Assembly (NCBI GenBank): GCA_963205315.1
Contig: CAUJIO010000003.1
Span: 1 to 42,905, forward strand
Length of the DNA stretch: 42,905 nt
Direction of reading: 5' to 3'
Source of the DNA: Pseudomonadota bacterium
GTDB lineage: Bacteria; Pseudomonadota; Alphaproteobacteria; Rhizobiales; Aestuariivirgaceae
The notes below the pieces were generated by a model, which was not told where the DNA came from, did no database searches, and saw only the letters and a list, made by a program, of their open reading frames with translations. Each line of letters begins with the position of its first letter. Positions within the stretch are counted from its first letter, which is position 1. Below are positions 1 to 9,124 of the stretch, one piece after another. The position numbers and the translations under genes are program-made.

Positions 1-31
1 AGGGGTCAAATCAAGAGACCCTGCCAATGTG

Positions 32-85
32 TGATAGACGCCTATCAGGAATTGACAAAATCCTTGAACTTGCTTTGATAGAACA
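32..85 (+). promoter_or_regulatory. putative operator and promoter of the sugar operon
   Basis: A 6-bp inverted repeat, TGATAG at 32-37 and CTATCA at 42-47 with a 4-base spacer, sits just upstream of a perfect -35 hexamer, TTGACA at 52-57. A third half-site, TGATAG, lies at 76-81 where a -10 element would be expected, but no good -10 match is present. The regulator start codon at 86 has no clear Shine-Dalgarno sequence. Autoregulation by the LacI-type protein encoded next is inferred from position and symmetry only. Confidence 0.4.
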
Positions 86-1111
86 ATGGTGCGGGCGACG
101 ATCGAGGATGTAGCAAGCAAGGCCGGGGTCAGCGTGGCCACCGTCGACCGCGTGCTCAACGGCCGGGCGGCGGTCAGGCCTCTGACCGTCGAACGCGTCG
201 AGAAGGCCATCCGCCAACTGAACTATCAGCCGGACCGGCTGGCGGCGCGCCTGGCGCGTGGGCGGGAATACCGCTTTTGCTTCGTGCTACCGGAAGGCAC
301 CAATGCCTTCATGATCGCATTGGCGGACGCGGTGCGCGACGAAGCCAAGCGCATGACGCAGGAAAAGGTCGTCATCGATCTCCGCCACACGGATGTGTTC
401 TCAGCGGAGACGCTCAGCGCCGCGCTCGACCAGATCGGCACCGTTTATGACGGCGTCGCTGTCGTGGCGCTCGACCATCCACGCGTTCGCGAGTCGATCA
501 ACGCGCTGACGGATCGCGGAGTCGCCGTGGTGACGCTGGTGTCGGACGTACCCAACTCGCGCCGCCAGCACTATGTCGGCATCGACAATGCGTCCGCCGG
601 CCGGACGGCCGCAACCCTGATGGGACGCTATCTCTGCGGGCGCGAGGGCAAGGTCGGCCTCATCGCGGGATCGCTGTCGCTGCGCGACCATGTCGAGCGG
701 CAGTTCGGTTTCGAACAGGTGATGCTGCATGAATATCCGAACCTGTCACTGCTGCCGGTGCGCGAGGGCCGCGATGACGGGGAGATCGTGCAACGGGTGG
801 CGGCGCAATTGCTGGCGGAGAACTCCGACCTTATTGGCATCTACAATGTCGGTGCCGGCGCGCGCGGCATCGCCGCAGCACTCGAAGCCGCAGGCCGCCA
901 GCATCAGGTGATCTTCATCACCCATGAACTGACGGATGACACCCGGCTGGCGCTGATCGGCGGAACCATCGACATCATCATCAACCAGGATGCCGGCCAC
1001 GAAGTGCGCAGCGCCATTCGCGTGCTCATGTCCAAAGCCGACAAGATTCCACTCGTCGATTCGATGGAGCGCATCCGGATCGACATCTATCTCCGCGACA
1101 ACATCCCCTGA
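86..1111 (+). CDS. LacI-family transcriptional regulator of the xylose operon
   Basis: This 341-residue protein has a LacI helix-turn-helix at residues 5-25 (TIEDVASKAGVSVATVDRVL), a hinge region near residues 45-60 and a periplasmic-binding-protein-like sensor domain over the rest. The ATG at 86 fits because LacI regulators usually begin a few residues before the TIxDVA motif, although no ribosome-binding site precedes it. It is the first gene of a packed operon (10 bases before xylB), so its effector is probably a sugar or sugar phosphate from the pathway encoded behind it. Family assignment is firm; the ligand (xylose, xylulose or a xyloside) is inferred. Confidence 0.88.
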   Translation: MVRATIEDVASKAGVSVATVDRVLNGRAAVRPLTVERVEKAIRQLNYQPDRLAARLARGREYRFCFVLPEGTNAFMIALADAVRDEAKRMTQEKVVIDLRHTDVFSAETLSAALDQIGTVYDGVAVVALDHPRVRESINALTDRGVAVVTLVSDVPNSRRQHYVGIDNASAGRTAATLMGRYLCGREGKVGLIAGSLSLRDHVERQFGFEQVMLHEYPNLSLLPVREGRDDGEIVQRVAAQLLAENSDLIGIYNVGAGARGIAAALEAAGRQHQVIFITHELTDDTRLALIGGTIDIIINQDAGHEVRSAIRVLMSKADKIPLVDSMERIRIDIYLRDNIP

Positions 1112-1121
1112 GGCAGCCATC

Positions 1122-2579
1122 ATGTATCTCGGACTCGACTTCGGCACATCATCCGTCAAAGGCGTCCTCATCGACGCCAAGCAGAAGATCCTCGCCACGG
1201 CCTCGGCCCCCCTGAAGGTGTCGCGGCCGCAATCCGGCTGGTCGGAACAGAACCCGGAGGACTGGTGGAAGGCCTGCAACATCGTGGTGAAGACGCTGGG
1301 CAAGATGAAGCCCAAGGCGATCGCCGCCGTCGAAGGCATCGGCCTTTCCGGGCAACAGCACGGCGCAACGCTGCTCGACCGCCACGGCAAGGTGCTCCGC
1401 CCCTGCATCCTGTGGAACGATGCGCGCTCGTTCCGCGAGTGCGAGGACATCATGACGAAAGAGCCGGGTGCCGTGCCGCTGTCGGGCAACGTGCCGCTGG
1501 CAGGTTACACGGCGCCCAAGCTCGTGTGGGTGAAGAAGCATGAACCCAAGGTGTTCGCCAAGGTCGCCAAGGTGTTGCTGCCGAAGGACTACATCCGCTT
1601 CCGCATGACCGGCGACTATGCCTCGGACATGTCGGACTCGTCCGGCACCTACTGGCTCGACATCGCCAAGCGCACATGGTCGGACCTGCTGCTCAATGCC
1701 TCGGGCATGTCAATCGACCAGATGCCGAAGCTCTATGAGGGCACGGATGCGACGGGGCAGTTGACGCCCGCTGTCGCCAAGGCCTGGGGCATGCCGAAGC
1801 GGCCGGTCGTTGCCGGTGGCGGCGGTGACAATGCGGCGGCGGCCTGCGGCATCGGTGCCGTCACCGACAACTCGGCGCTCGTCTCCATTGGCACGTCGGG
1901 CGTCATGTTCGTGTCGAACGATACGTTCCGGCCGAATGCGGGGCGCATGGTGCACGCCTTCTGCCACGCCGTGCCGGGCACGTGGCATCAGATGGGCGTC
2001 ATTCTGTCTGCCGCCGCCAGCCTTGAGTGGCTTGCCGGCGTTCTCGGTTCGCCTGCACCGAAGCTCATCAACAGCCTCGGCAAGACGTTGACTGCTCCGT
2101 CGCCCGCATTGTTCCTGCCCTATCTGTCGGGCGAGCGCACGCCGGTGGGAGACGCGCAGGTGCGCGGTCTCATCATGGGGCTGGGGCATGAAACCGATCA
2201 CAAGATCCTGACGCATGCCGCACTCGATGCCGTTGCCTTCTCGTTCCGTGACTCGCTTGAGGCGCTCAAGGCCGCAGGCACGGAGGTGAAGCGCGTGACC
2301 GCGGTGGGCGGCGGTTCGAAATCTGAACTGTGGCTCAAGATCATTGCCACCGTTCTTGGCGTGCCCGTCGACCTGCCCGCCGCTGGCGATGTCGGCGGCG
2401 CATTCGGCGCAGCGCGTCTCGGCCTCATCGCCGCGACGGGCGCCGATTACCGCAAGGTCCTCACCGCACCGAAGGTCGCCCGCACCATCAAGCCCGAGGC
2501 GAAGGCACGCGCGGCCTATGACGAACACTATGCCCGCTACACGAAGATTTATCCCGCGATCAAGGAGATCTACCGCTGA
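1122..2579 (+). CDS. xylB: xylulokinase
   Basis: This 485-residue FGGY-family sugar kinase phosphorylates D-xylulose to xylulose 5-phosphate with ATP in the cytoplasm. Visible motifs are the N-terminal ATPase phosphate-binding segment ([16 protein letters not shown]), GLSGQQHG near residue 78, the [11 protein letters not shown] signature near residue 330 and the C-terminal [11 protein letters not shown] segment. Length is normal for XylB. The frame is open further upstream into lacI, but the ATG at 1122 is chosen because [11 protein letters not shown] is the standard kinase N-terminus. Its TGA shares its last base with the xylA ATG, which suggests translational coupling. Confidence 0.95.
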   Translation: MYLGLDFGTSSVKGVLIDAKQKILATASAPLKVSRPQSGWSEQNPEDWWKACNIVVKTLGKMKPKAIAAVEGIGLSGQQHGATLLDRHGKVLRPCILWNDARSFRECEDIMTKEPGAVPLSGNVPLAGYTAPKLVWVKKHEPKVFAKVAKVLLPKDYIRFRMTGDYASDMSDSSGTYWLDIAKRTWSDLLLNASGMSIDQMPKLYEGTDATGQLTPAVAKAWGMPKRPVVAGGGGDNAAAACGIGAVTDNSALVSIGTSGVMFVSNDTFRPNAGRMVHAFCHAVPGTWHQMGVILSAAASLEWLAGVLGSPAPKLINSLGKTLTAPSPALFLPYLSGERTPVGDAQVRGLIMGLGHETDHKILTHAALDAVAFSFRDSLEALKAAGTEVKRVTAVGGGSKSELWLKIIATVLGVPVDLPAAGDVGGAFGAARLGLIAATGADYRKVLTAPKVARTIKPEAKARAAYDEHYARYTKIYPAIKEIYR

Positions 2580-3892
2580 TGACCAGTTTCTATTCGCTGA
2601 AAGAGCCCATCAAGTACGAGGGGCCTTCCTCCACCAATCCGCTGGCTTTCCGCTGGTATAATCCCACCCAGAAAGTTCTCGGCAAATCCATGGCCGAACA
2701 CCTGCGTTTCGCGGTGTGCTACTGGCACACGTTGTGCTGGCCGGGGCTTGACCCATTCGGCGGGGATACGTTCATGCGCTCATGGCACCACATGCCGGAC
2801 GAGATGGCGGCGGCGCGCATGAAGGCCGACATCATGTTCGAGACGCTGAACCTGCTGAACGTCGACTTCTTCTGCTTCCACGATCTCGACATCGCGCCGG
2901 AAGGCAAGTCGCTGAAGGAGTTCAACGCCAACGTTACGGCGATCGCCAATATCTTCGAGAAGAAGATGGCGCAGTCGAACAAGAGACTCCTGTGGGGAAC
3001 GGCCAACATGTTCTCCAACCGCCGCTTCATGGCGGGCGCGGCGTCCAACCCCGACCCCGATGTGTTTGCGTATTGCGCAGCACAGGTGAAACATTGCCTC
3101 GATGTCACCAAGTCCCTGGGCGGCGAGAACTATGTCATGTGGGGCGGCCGCGAAGGCTACGAGACGCTGATCAACACCAACATCGGCCATGAGCTCGACC
3201 AGGTGAAGCGCTTCCTGTCCCTCGTCGTCGAGTACAAGCACAAGATCGGCTTCAAGGGGCCAATCCTGCTGGAGCCCAAGCCGCAGGAGCCGACCAAGCA
3301 CCAGTACGATTATGACGTCGCCACCTGCTACAATACCATCGCGGCGATGGGATTGCAGAACGACGTGAAGCTCAACATCGAGCAGAACCACGCGATCCTC
3401 GCCGGACATACGTTCGAACACGAGATCGCGCTGGCCGCAGCACTGGGCGTCTTCGGGTCCATCGACATCAACCGCGGCGACTATCAGTCGGGCTGGGATA
3501 CCGACCAGTTTGCCATGAACGTGCCGGAAATCACGCTGGCCATGTACGAGATTCTGAAAGCCGGCGGTTTCACCACCGGCGGCATGAATTTCGATGCCAA
3601 GATCCGCCGCCAGTCGATTGATCCGGAGGACCTGCTGCATGCGCATGTGGGCTCGATGGATGCCTGCGCGCGCGGTCTTCTCAATGCCGCCAAGATGGTC
3701 GAAGACGGCAAGCTCGCAAAGCTTGTGGCAGACCGTTACGCCAAGTGGCAGACGCCGCAGAACCAGGCGATGCTGGCCGGAAAGGAAAGCCTCGAGGCCA
3801 TCGCGGCCCGGGTGCATTCGTCGGGCCTCGAGCCGCAGCCGAAATCGGGGCGGCAGGAATTCATCGAGAATCTCATCAACAGCTATTGCTAA
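2579..3892 (+). CDS. xylA: xylose isomerase
   Basis: This 437-residue protein converts D-xylose to D-xylulose. It is a metal-dependent TIM-barrel enzyme of the long class II type. H101 and D104 fall in FCFHDLD, matching the catalytic His/Asp pair of E. coli XylA. Metal-site segments [32 protein letters not shown] and [14 protein letters not shown] are all present, as is the [13 protein letters not shown] segment. No key residue looks lost. It overlaps xylB by one base (TGATG) and precedes the second isomerase gene by 18 bases. Confidence 0.97.
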   Translation: MTSFYSLKEPIKYEGPSSTNPLAFRWYNPTQKVLGKSMAEHLRFAVCYWHTLCWPGLDPFGGDTFMRSWHHMPDEMAAARMKADIMFETLNLLNVDFFCFHDLDIAPEGKSLKEFNANVTAIANIFEKKMAQSNKRLLWGTANMFSNRRFMAGAASNPDPDVFAYCAAQVKHCLDVTKSLGGENYVMWGGREGYETLINTNIGHELDQVKRFLSLVVEYKHKIGFKGPILLEPKPQEPTKHQYDYDVATCYNTIAAMGLQNDVKLNIEQNHAILAGHTFEHEIALAAALGVFGSIDINRGDYQSGWDTDQFAMNVPEITLAMYEILKAGGFTTGGMNFDAKIRRQSIDPEDLLHAHVGSMDACARGLLNAAKMVEDGKLAKLVADRYAKWQTPQNQAMLAGKESLEAIAARVHSSGLEPQPKSGRQEFIENLINSYC

Positions 3893-3910
3893 GACTACGG
3901 AGAACCCAAC

Positions 3911-4966
3911 ATGGCAGCCAATATCAAGGGACCGGCGATTTTCCTCGCGCAGTTTGCGGGAGATTCGGCCCCCTTCAACTCCTGGGACTCGATCACCAAG
4001 TGGGCCGCTTCGCTTGGCTACAAGGGTGTGCAGATTCCAAGCTGGGACGGCCGGCTGTTCGACCTCAAGAAGGCCGCTTCATCGAAAACCTATTGCGACG
4101 AGATTGCCGGGGTGGCGAAACAGAACGGTGTCGAGATCACCGAGCTTTCGACCCATCTGCAGGGCCAGCTCGTCGCCGTGAACCCGGCCTATGACGAGGC
4201 CTTCGATGCCTTCGCTCCGGCGGCCGTTCACGGCAAGCCGAAGGAGCGCCAGGCCTGGGCCGTCGACCAGGTGAAGCTCGCGGCCAAGGCCTCGCGGCAT
4301 CTCGGTCTCGATGCCAGCGTCACCTTCTCGGGCGCGCTCGCCTGGCCCTACGTCTATCCCTGGCCGCAACGCCCGGCCGGCCTCATCGAAACCGCGTTCG
4401 GTGAACTGGCCAAGCGTTGGAAGCCCATCCTCGATGCCTATGAGGATCAGGGCGTCGATGTCGGCTACGAGATCCATCCGGGCGAAGATTTGTTCGACGG
4501 CGCCACGTTCGAGATGTTCCTCGAGGCGCTGAAAGGCCACAAGCGCTGCCAGATCAACTACGACCCGTCGCACTTCGTGCTGATGCATCTCAACTATCTC
4601 GACTTCATCGACATCTATCACGAGCGCATCTGCGCCTTCCACGTCAAGGATGCCGAGCTCAACCCCACAGGCCGCCAGGGCGTCTATTCCGGTTATCAAA
4701 GCTGGGTGAACCGCGCCGGGCGCTTCCGCTCGCTGGGTGACGGGCAAGTGGATTTCGGTTCGATCTTCTCGAAGCTTGCCGCCTATAACTATGACAGCTG
4801 GGCCGTACTCGAATGGGAATGCTGCATCAAGCATCCCGAGCAAGGTGCAGCGGAAGGCGCGCCCTTTATCGAGAGCCACATCATCCGCGTCACCGAAAAG
4901 GCCTTCGACGATTTCGCCGGCGGCAAGACGGATGACGCACAGATCAAGCGGCTCTTGGGCCTCTGA
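3911..4966 (+). CDS. sugar phosphate isomerase/epimerase-like TIM-barrel protein
   Basis: This 351-residue protein belongs to the xylose-isomerase-like (AP endonuclease 2 fold) family that also holds IolE- and IolI-like enzymes. Candidate metal-binding segments are VGYEIHPGED (Glu, His), CQINYDPSHFVLM (Asp, His), CAFHVKDAEL (His, Asp) and SWAVLEWECC (terminal Glu), the order typical of the family. A ribosome-binding site (CGGAG) precedes the ATG. Paired with the Gfo/Idh oxidoreductase 12 bases downstream, it may act on a keto-sugar or keto-glycoside made by that dehydrogenase. The substrate is unknown; D-xylose isomerisation is already covered by xylA. Confidence 0.85.
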   Translation: MAANIKGPAIFLAQFAGDSAPFNSWDSITKWAASLGYKGVQIPSWDGRLFDLKKAASSKTYCDEIAGVAKQNGVEITELSTHLQGQLVAVNPAYDEAFDAFAPAAVHGKPKERQAWAVDQVKLAAKASRHLGLDASVTFSGALAWPYVYPWPQRPAGLIETAFGELAKRWKPILDAYEDQGVDVGYEIHPGEDLFDGATFEMFLEALKGHKRCQINYDPSHFVLMHLNYLDFIDIYHERICAFHVKDAELNPTGRQGVYSGYQSWVNRAGRFRSLGDGQVDFGSIFSKLAAYNYDSWAVLEWECCIKHPEQGAAEGAPFIESHIIRVTEKAFDDFAGGKTDDAQIKRLLGL

Positions 4967-4978
4967 GGGAGAACGCAA

Positions 4979-6148
4979 ATGGTCAAAGGCACACGCGAAG
5001 TGAACAGCGGGCGCATCCGGCTCGGCATGGTGGGTGGCGGTCAGGGCGCCTTTATCGGCGCCGTGCATCGCCTCGCCGCGCGCATGGACGATCACTATGA
5101 ATTCGTTGCCGGTGCGCTGTCGGCCGATGCGAAAAAGGCCAAGGCCTCGGGCGAGGAATTGGGCCTCGCAGCGGATCGCATCTATCCCGACTTCAACGCC
5201 ATGGCCAAGGCCGAAGCGGCACGCAAGGACGGCATCGAGGCGGTGTCGATCGTGACGCCGAACCATGTGCATGTACCGGCCTGCATGGCCTTCATCGATG
5301 CCGGAATCCATGTGATCTGCGACAAGCCTTTGGCGCTGTCGCTCAAGGAAGCCAAGGCACTGGAAAAGCTTCTGGCACGCCGGAAGGATGTCATCTTCGC
5401 GCTGACGCACAACTATTCGGGCTATCCGATGATCCGTCAGGCCAAGGCGATGGTGGCGGCGGGTGACCTTGGCGACATCCGCGTGGTGCAGGGCGAATAC
5501 CCGCAGGATTGGCTGACGACGGCACTTGAGAAGTCTGGCCAGAAGCAGGCGGCGTGGCGCACCGATCCAAAGCGTTCGGGTGCGGGCGGCTGCATCGGTG
5601 ACATCGGCACGCACACCTATCAACTGATGTGCGATGTGTCGGGTCTCAGCGCCACGGAACTCGCCGCCGATCTCACCTCTTTCGTCAAGGGCCGCGCGCT
5701 CGATGACAATGCGCATGTGATGCTGCGCTTCAAGGGTGGCGCCAAGGGCATGCTGTGGGCCAGCCAGGTGGCGCCGGGCAATGAGAACGGCCTCAAGCTC
5801 CGCGTCTATGGCACCAAGGGTGGACTCGAATGGAAGCAGGAGGATCCGAACTCTCTGTGGTACACGCCGTTCGGCGAACCAAAGCGGTTGATCACACGTG
5901 GCGGGTCGGGCTCGAATGCCGCGGCAGGACGTGTGACGCGCGTACCGCCCGGGCATCCGGAGGGCTATCTCGAAGGCTTTGCCAATGTCTACACAGAGGT
6001 GGCGCGCGCCATCAAGGCGAAGCGCGCGGGAAAGAAGCCCGACAAGGACGTCGCCTTCCCCGGCATTGCCGATGGCGTCGCCGGCATGGCCTTCATCGAG
6101 GCCTGCGTGAAGTCTTCTGCCAAAAACGGCAAGTGGACGAAGCTGTGA
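4979..6148 (+). CDS. Gfo/Idh/MocA-family NAD(P)-dependent oxidoreductase
   Basis: This 389-residue protein has an N-terminal Rossmann fold with a glycine-rich loop (RLGMVGGGQGAFIG, residues 12-25), the family CDKPLALSLKEA motif carrying the conserved Lys near residue 118, and a C-terminal GFO/IDH/MocA substrate domain. GGCIGDIGTHTYQL contains the aspartate and histidine that usually complete the active site. A GAGGGAG ribosome-binding site lies just before the ATG. Family members oxidise sugars or cyclitols at one hydroxyl, often C3. It is the last gene of the xylose operon and probably works with the preceding isomerase. The substrate is not determined by the sequence. Confidence 0.9.
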   Translation: MVKGTREVNSGRIRLGMVGGGQGAFIGAVHRLAARMDDHYEFVAGALSADAKKAKASGEELGLAADRIYPDFNAMAKAEAARKDGIEAVSIVTPNHVHVPACMAFIDAGIHVICDKPLALSLKEAKALEKLLARRKDVIFALTHNYSGYPMIRQAKAMVAAGDLGDIRVVQGEYPQDWLTTALEKSGQKQAAWRTDPKRSGAGGCIGDIGTHTYQLMCDVSGLSATELAADLTSFVKGRALDDNAHVMLRFKGGAKGMLWASQVAPGNENGLKLRVYGTKGGLEWKQEDPNSLWYTPFGEPKRLITRGGSGSNAAAGRVTRVPPGHPEGYLEGFANVYTEVARAIKAKRAGKKPDKDVAFPGIADGVAGMAFIEACVKSSAKNGKWTKL

Positions 6149-6173
6149 CCTGAACCTTACCGCGATTTCATGT

Positions 6174-6197
6174 GGCGGCCCGACGGACAGGGCCGCC
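6174..6197 (+). terminator. hairpin terminator after the xylose operon
   Basis: GGCGGCCC at 6174-6181 pairs with GGGCCGCC at 6190-6197 around an 8-base loop, 26 bases after the oxidoreductase stop. The following stretch is only moderately T-rich (GTCTTGCGTCTTGG), so termination may be partial. Confidence 0.6.
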
Positions 6198-6243
6198 GTC
6201 TTGCGTCTTGGATGGTGAGTAAACCAAGAGTGCAAAGCGCATC

Positions 6244-6876
6244 ATGTCTGTCACACCTTACGTCTCGCAGTCCTCACCCTCGAAACCATCGATTGTCTCG
6301 CGCATCTGGAATGCGCCGCCGACCTTCTGGCTGCTGCTCTCGTTGCCTGCCATTCCGATGCTGGGCGGTTTCCTCACCGGCGACTACAAGCATGTACTGC
6401 ATCCCACGGGCGAATTCGCGGCACGATTCATGATCATTTCGATGATGCTGACGCCGCTGATGATGCTTTTCCCAAAAGTTCATTTCATCCGCTGGCTGAT
6501 GAAGCGGCGGCGCTACATCGGCGTCGCGGCCTTCGCCTATGCCATGCTGCACGTTGCGGCCTTCCTGCTAAAGGAAGCCACGCTGCCCAAGATTCTCGAA
6601 GAGATTCTCGAGTTCAAGAATCTGCTGGGCCTTGCTGCCGTCTTGATCTTCCTTCCCCTGGCCCTCACCAGCAACACCCTGTCGCTACGCGCGCTAGGGC
6701 CGATGTGGAAATTCATGCAACGGTTCGTCTATGTCGCGGCCCTCGCGGTGCTGGCGCACTGGTTGCTGGTCAGCAAGGACATGGGTGCTGCGATCCTCCA
6801 TTTTGCGCCGCTGGCCCTTCTTGAACTCTACCGCATCGGCCGGAATTTCAAGTGGTGGAGCTTCCGTTTCGCCTGA
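6244..6876 (+). CDS. MsrQ/YedZ-like haem-binding membrane protein (ferric reductase-like domain)
   Basis: This 210-residue, strongly hydrophobic protein has about five or six membrane segments, for example near residues 28-46, 57-77, 92-110, 129-147 and 156-174. It matches the ferric-reductase-like transmembrane family typified by MsrQ, the haem b quinol-oxidising partner of the periplasmic methionine sulfoxide reductase MsrP. Conserved-position histidines include those in YAMLHVAAF and LAHWLLV. No msrP-like molybdopterin gene is next to it, so calling it MsrQ would go beyond the evidence. The start is the first ATG and there is no strong Shine-Dalgarno sequence. Confidence 0.75.
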   Translation: MSVTPYVSQSSPSKPSIVSRIWNAPPTFWLLLSLPAIPMLGGFLTGDYKHVLHPTGEFAARFMIISMMLTPLMMLFPKVHFIRWLMKRRRYIGVAAFAYAMLHVAAFLLKEATLPKILEEILEFKNLLGLAAVLIFLPLALTSNTLSLRALGPMWKFMQRFVYVAALAVLAHWLLVSKDMGAAILHFAPLALLELYRIGRNFKWWSFRFA

Positions 6877-6945
6877 TCCTGCCGATCGGATACCGCCGTA
6901 GCCCTTGGGACAGCGTGCCGCTTTCCCTTGGGCGCGGCCTGAATT

Positions 6946-7983
6946 ATGGTGCGCGCCATGAAAGCTGCCGACATCATCAAGTACCCGTTCTGGACTCTGG
7001 CGCTGGCGACCGGCGCCAAGTCCTTCCGTGACAACAAGGTCATCGGTTCACCCACGCTCAACCGGATGGGCCTGCATGCCAAGCGCATCCAGCTGGCGCA
7101 TGACCTGGCATGGAGCCGCAGGCGCCGGCTGGCACATCTGATCGATCCCGCCGACCGCGCCGCATTCGACCGCGACGGCTTCGTCGCCAAGCGCAATTTC
7201 CTCGATCCCGATACGTTCGCCCGGCTGAAGGAACAGGCGCTGGGCTATCGCGCCACGGCGCGCGAAATGGTGCAGGGGGACACGATCACCCGGCGCATGG
7301 CGATCGACGGACCGGCGCGGCTGGCCATGCCGCTCGTCGACCAGATGCTGAAGCGCAAGGATCTCGGCGGGTTGATGCGCTACGTCGGCTCCTTCGATCA
7401 GGAACCGCTCTATTACATCCAGACCATCCTCAGCCACGTGAAGGATGCAGCACCCGACCCGCAAACCAATTTCCATTCCGACACCTTCCATCCCAGCCTC
7501 AAGGCGTGGTTCTTCCTGACCGATGTGGCGGAAGACGAAGGCCCGTTCTGCTATGTGCCGGGCTCGCACCTGTTGACGCCCGAGCGCCTGCAATGGGAGC
7601 GTGACATCAGCGTCGGTGCCGCCAGCCACAGCGACAAGTACCTGGCGCGCGGCTCGTTCCGCGCCTCCCCCGACGATCTGGCACGGATGAAGCTGGCGAA
7701 GCCCGTGGCCTTCGCGGTTCCCGCCAACACGCTGGTGGTCGGCGACACCGTCGGCTTCCATGCGCGCGGCTTCAGCGCCAGGCCGTCGCGCCGCGTCGAG
7801 ATCTGGGCGTATGGGCGCCGCAATCCATTCCTGCCCTGGACCGGCCTTGACCCGCTCAGCATGCCTGGCATTGCCGAAGCCCGCATCCCGATGTTGTGGA
7901 AAGGCCTGGACCGGCTGCAGGCCATGGGTCTCGCCTCCAATGCCTGGGTCGACAAAGGCCTGAAGCGGCCGCTCGACGACTGA
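6946..7983 (+). CDS. phytanoyl-CoA dioxygenase (PhyH)-family protein
   Basis: This 345-residue protein looks like an Fe(II)/2-oxoglutarate-dependent oxygenase of the PhyH type. The iron ligands are probably the His and Asp of NFHSDTFHPSLKAWFFLTDV (near residues 178-180) and the His of GDTVGFHARGF (near residue 271), with a following Arg (RRVEIW) as the likely 2-oxoglutarate anchor. FCYVPGSH between them is also typical. A second ATG at 6958 is an equally good start. It stands alone between the MsrQ-like gene and gap. The substrate is unknown, since PhyH members act on lipids, amino acids and secondary metabolites. Confidence 0.78.
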   Translation: MVRAMKAADIIKYPFWTLALATGAKSFRDNKVIGSPTLNRMGLHAKRIQLAHDLAWSRRRRLAHLIDPADRAAFDRDGFVAKRNFLDPDTFARLKEQALGYRATAREMVQGDTITRRMAIDGPARLAMPLVDQMLKRKDLGGLMRYVGSFDQEPLYYIQTILSHVKDAAPDPQTNFHSDTFHPSLKAWFFLTDVAEDEGPFCYVPGSHLLTPERLQWERDISVGAASHSDKYLARGSFRASPDDLARMKLAKPVAFAVPANTLVVGDTVGFHARGFSARPSRRVEIWAYGRRNPFLPWTGLDPLSMPGIAEARIPMLWKGLDRLQAMGLASNAWVDKGLKRPLDD

Positions 7984-8061
7984 AACTCCGCGTCGTTTTG
8001 ACCGGACGGGGCTTTGAGTTACGTACCTCAGATTCCCTCTTTCGCATGGCGGCAAAAGTTC

Positions 8062-8067
8062 TATAAG
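8062..8067 (+). promoter_or_regulatory. putative -10 element of the gap promoter
   Basis: TATAAG lies 41 bases before the gap ATG, which would give a leader of about 35 bases. The -35 region is poor (CTTTCG at 8039-8044, 17-bp spacing). Confidence 0.35.
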
Positions 8068-8108
8068 TGCGCCCGGAAATCCCGAAACAGATAGAACAGA
8101 GGTCTCCC

Positions 8109-9119
8109 ATGACGAAAGTCCGCGTTGCCATCAACGGCTTTGGCCGCATCGGCCGCAATATTGTCCGCGCCATTTACGAGTCGGGCCGCAAGGATATCGA
8201 TGTCGTTGCCGTCAACGATCTGGGTCCGGTCGAAACCAACGCCCACCTGCTGCGCTACGATTCGGTTCATGGCCGTTTCCCGCATGCGGTGACGACCAAG
8301 GGTGACTCGATCTCGATCGGCACCGACACGTTCAAGGTGACGGCCATCAAGGACCCGAGCCAGCTGCCGTGGAAGGATCTGGGCGTCGACATCGCGCTCG
8401 AATGCACCGGCATCTTCACGTCGAAGGACAAGGCCTCGGCGCATCTCACAGCCGGCGCCAAGCGCGTTATCGTATCGGCCCCGGCCGATGGTGCGGACTT
8501 CACCGTCGTCTACGGTGTCAATCACCATCAGCTCAAGAAGGACCACATCGTCATCTCGAATGCATCCTGCACCACCAACTGCCTCGCGCCGGTGGTTTTC
8601 GTTCTCAACAATGCAGTCGGCATCGACCATGGCTTCATGACCACGATCCACGCCTATACCGGCGACCAGCCGACGCTCGACACCATGCACAAGGATCTCT
8701 ACCGCGGCCGCGCCGCCGCCATGTCGATGATCCCCACCTCGACGGGAGCCGCCAAGGCCATCGGCCTGGTGATCCCCGAGCTCAAGGGCCGTCTTGACGG
8801 CACCTCGATCCGCGTTCCGACGCCAAACGTTTCGGTCGTCGACTTCAAGTTCGTGGCCAAGCGCAACACCACGGTCGATGAGATCAATGCGGCAATCAAG
8901 GCGGCCGCCGACGGCCCGCTGAAGGGTATCCTCGGCTATACGCTCGAACCCAATGTCTCGATCGACTTCAACCACGATCCGCATTCCTCGACCTTCCACA
9001 TGGACCAGACCAAGGTCATGGAAGGCAACTTCGTGCGCATCCTGTCGTGGTACGACAACGAGTGGGGATTCTCGAACCGCATGGGCGACACCGCCGTCGC
9101 CGTGGGCAAGCTCATCTGA
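8109..9119 (+). CDS. gap: glyceraldehyde-3-phosphate dehydrogenase
   Basis: This 336-residue enzyme catalyses NAD(P)-dependent oxidation and phosphorylation of glyceraldehyde 3-phosphate to 1,3-bisphosphoglycerate. It has the N-terminal NAD-binding loop [10 protein letters not shown], the catalytic cysteine in NASCTTNC (near residue 156), the HAYTGDQ segment and the C-terminal [12 protein letters not shown] signature. The frame extends upstream from a GTG at 8067, but the ATG at 8109 gives the standard [16 protein letters not shown]-terminus and follows AGAGG. In many alphaproteobacteria gap is followed by pgk; here rpe follows after 5 bases. Confidence 0.97.
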   Translation: MTKVRVAINGFGRIGRNIVRAIYESGRKDIDVVAVNDLGPVETNAHLLRYDSVHGRFPHAVTTKGDSISIGTDTFKVTAIKDPSQLPWKDLGVDIALECTGIFTSKDKASAHLTAGAKRVIVSAPADGADFTVVYGVNHHQLKKDHIVISNASCTTNCLAPVVFVLNNAVGIDHGFMTTIHAYTGDQPTLDTMHKDLYRGRAAAMSMIPTSTGAAKAIGLVIPELKGRLDGTSIRVPTPNVSVVDFKFVAKRNTTVDEINAAIKAAADGPLKGILGYTLEPNVSIDFNHDPHSSTFHMDQTKVMEGNFVRILSWYDNEWGFSNRMGDTAVAVGKLI

Positions 9120-9124
9120 CACCC

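Noticed and set aside
4079-6235. 718-residue open frame on the minus strand opposite the isomerase and oxidoreductase genes
   Set aside because: It lies opposite two convincing genes, is rich in Arg, His and Ala as GC-driven shadows are, and shows no family motif.
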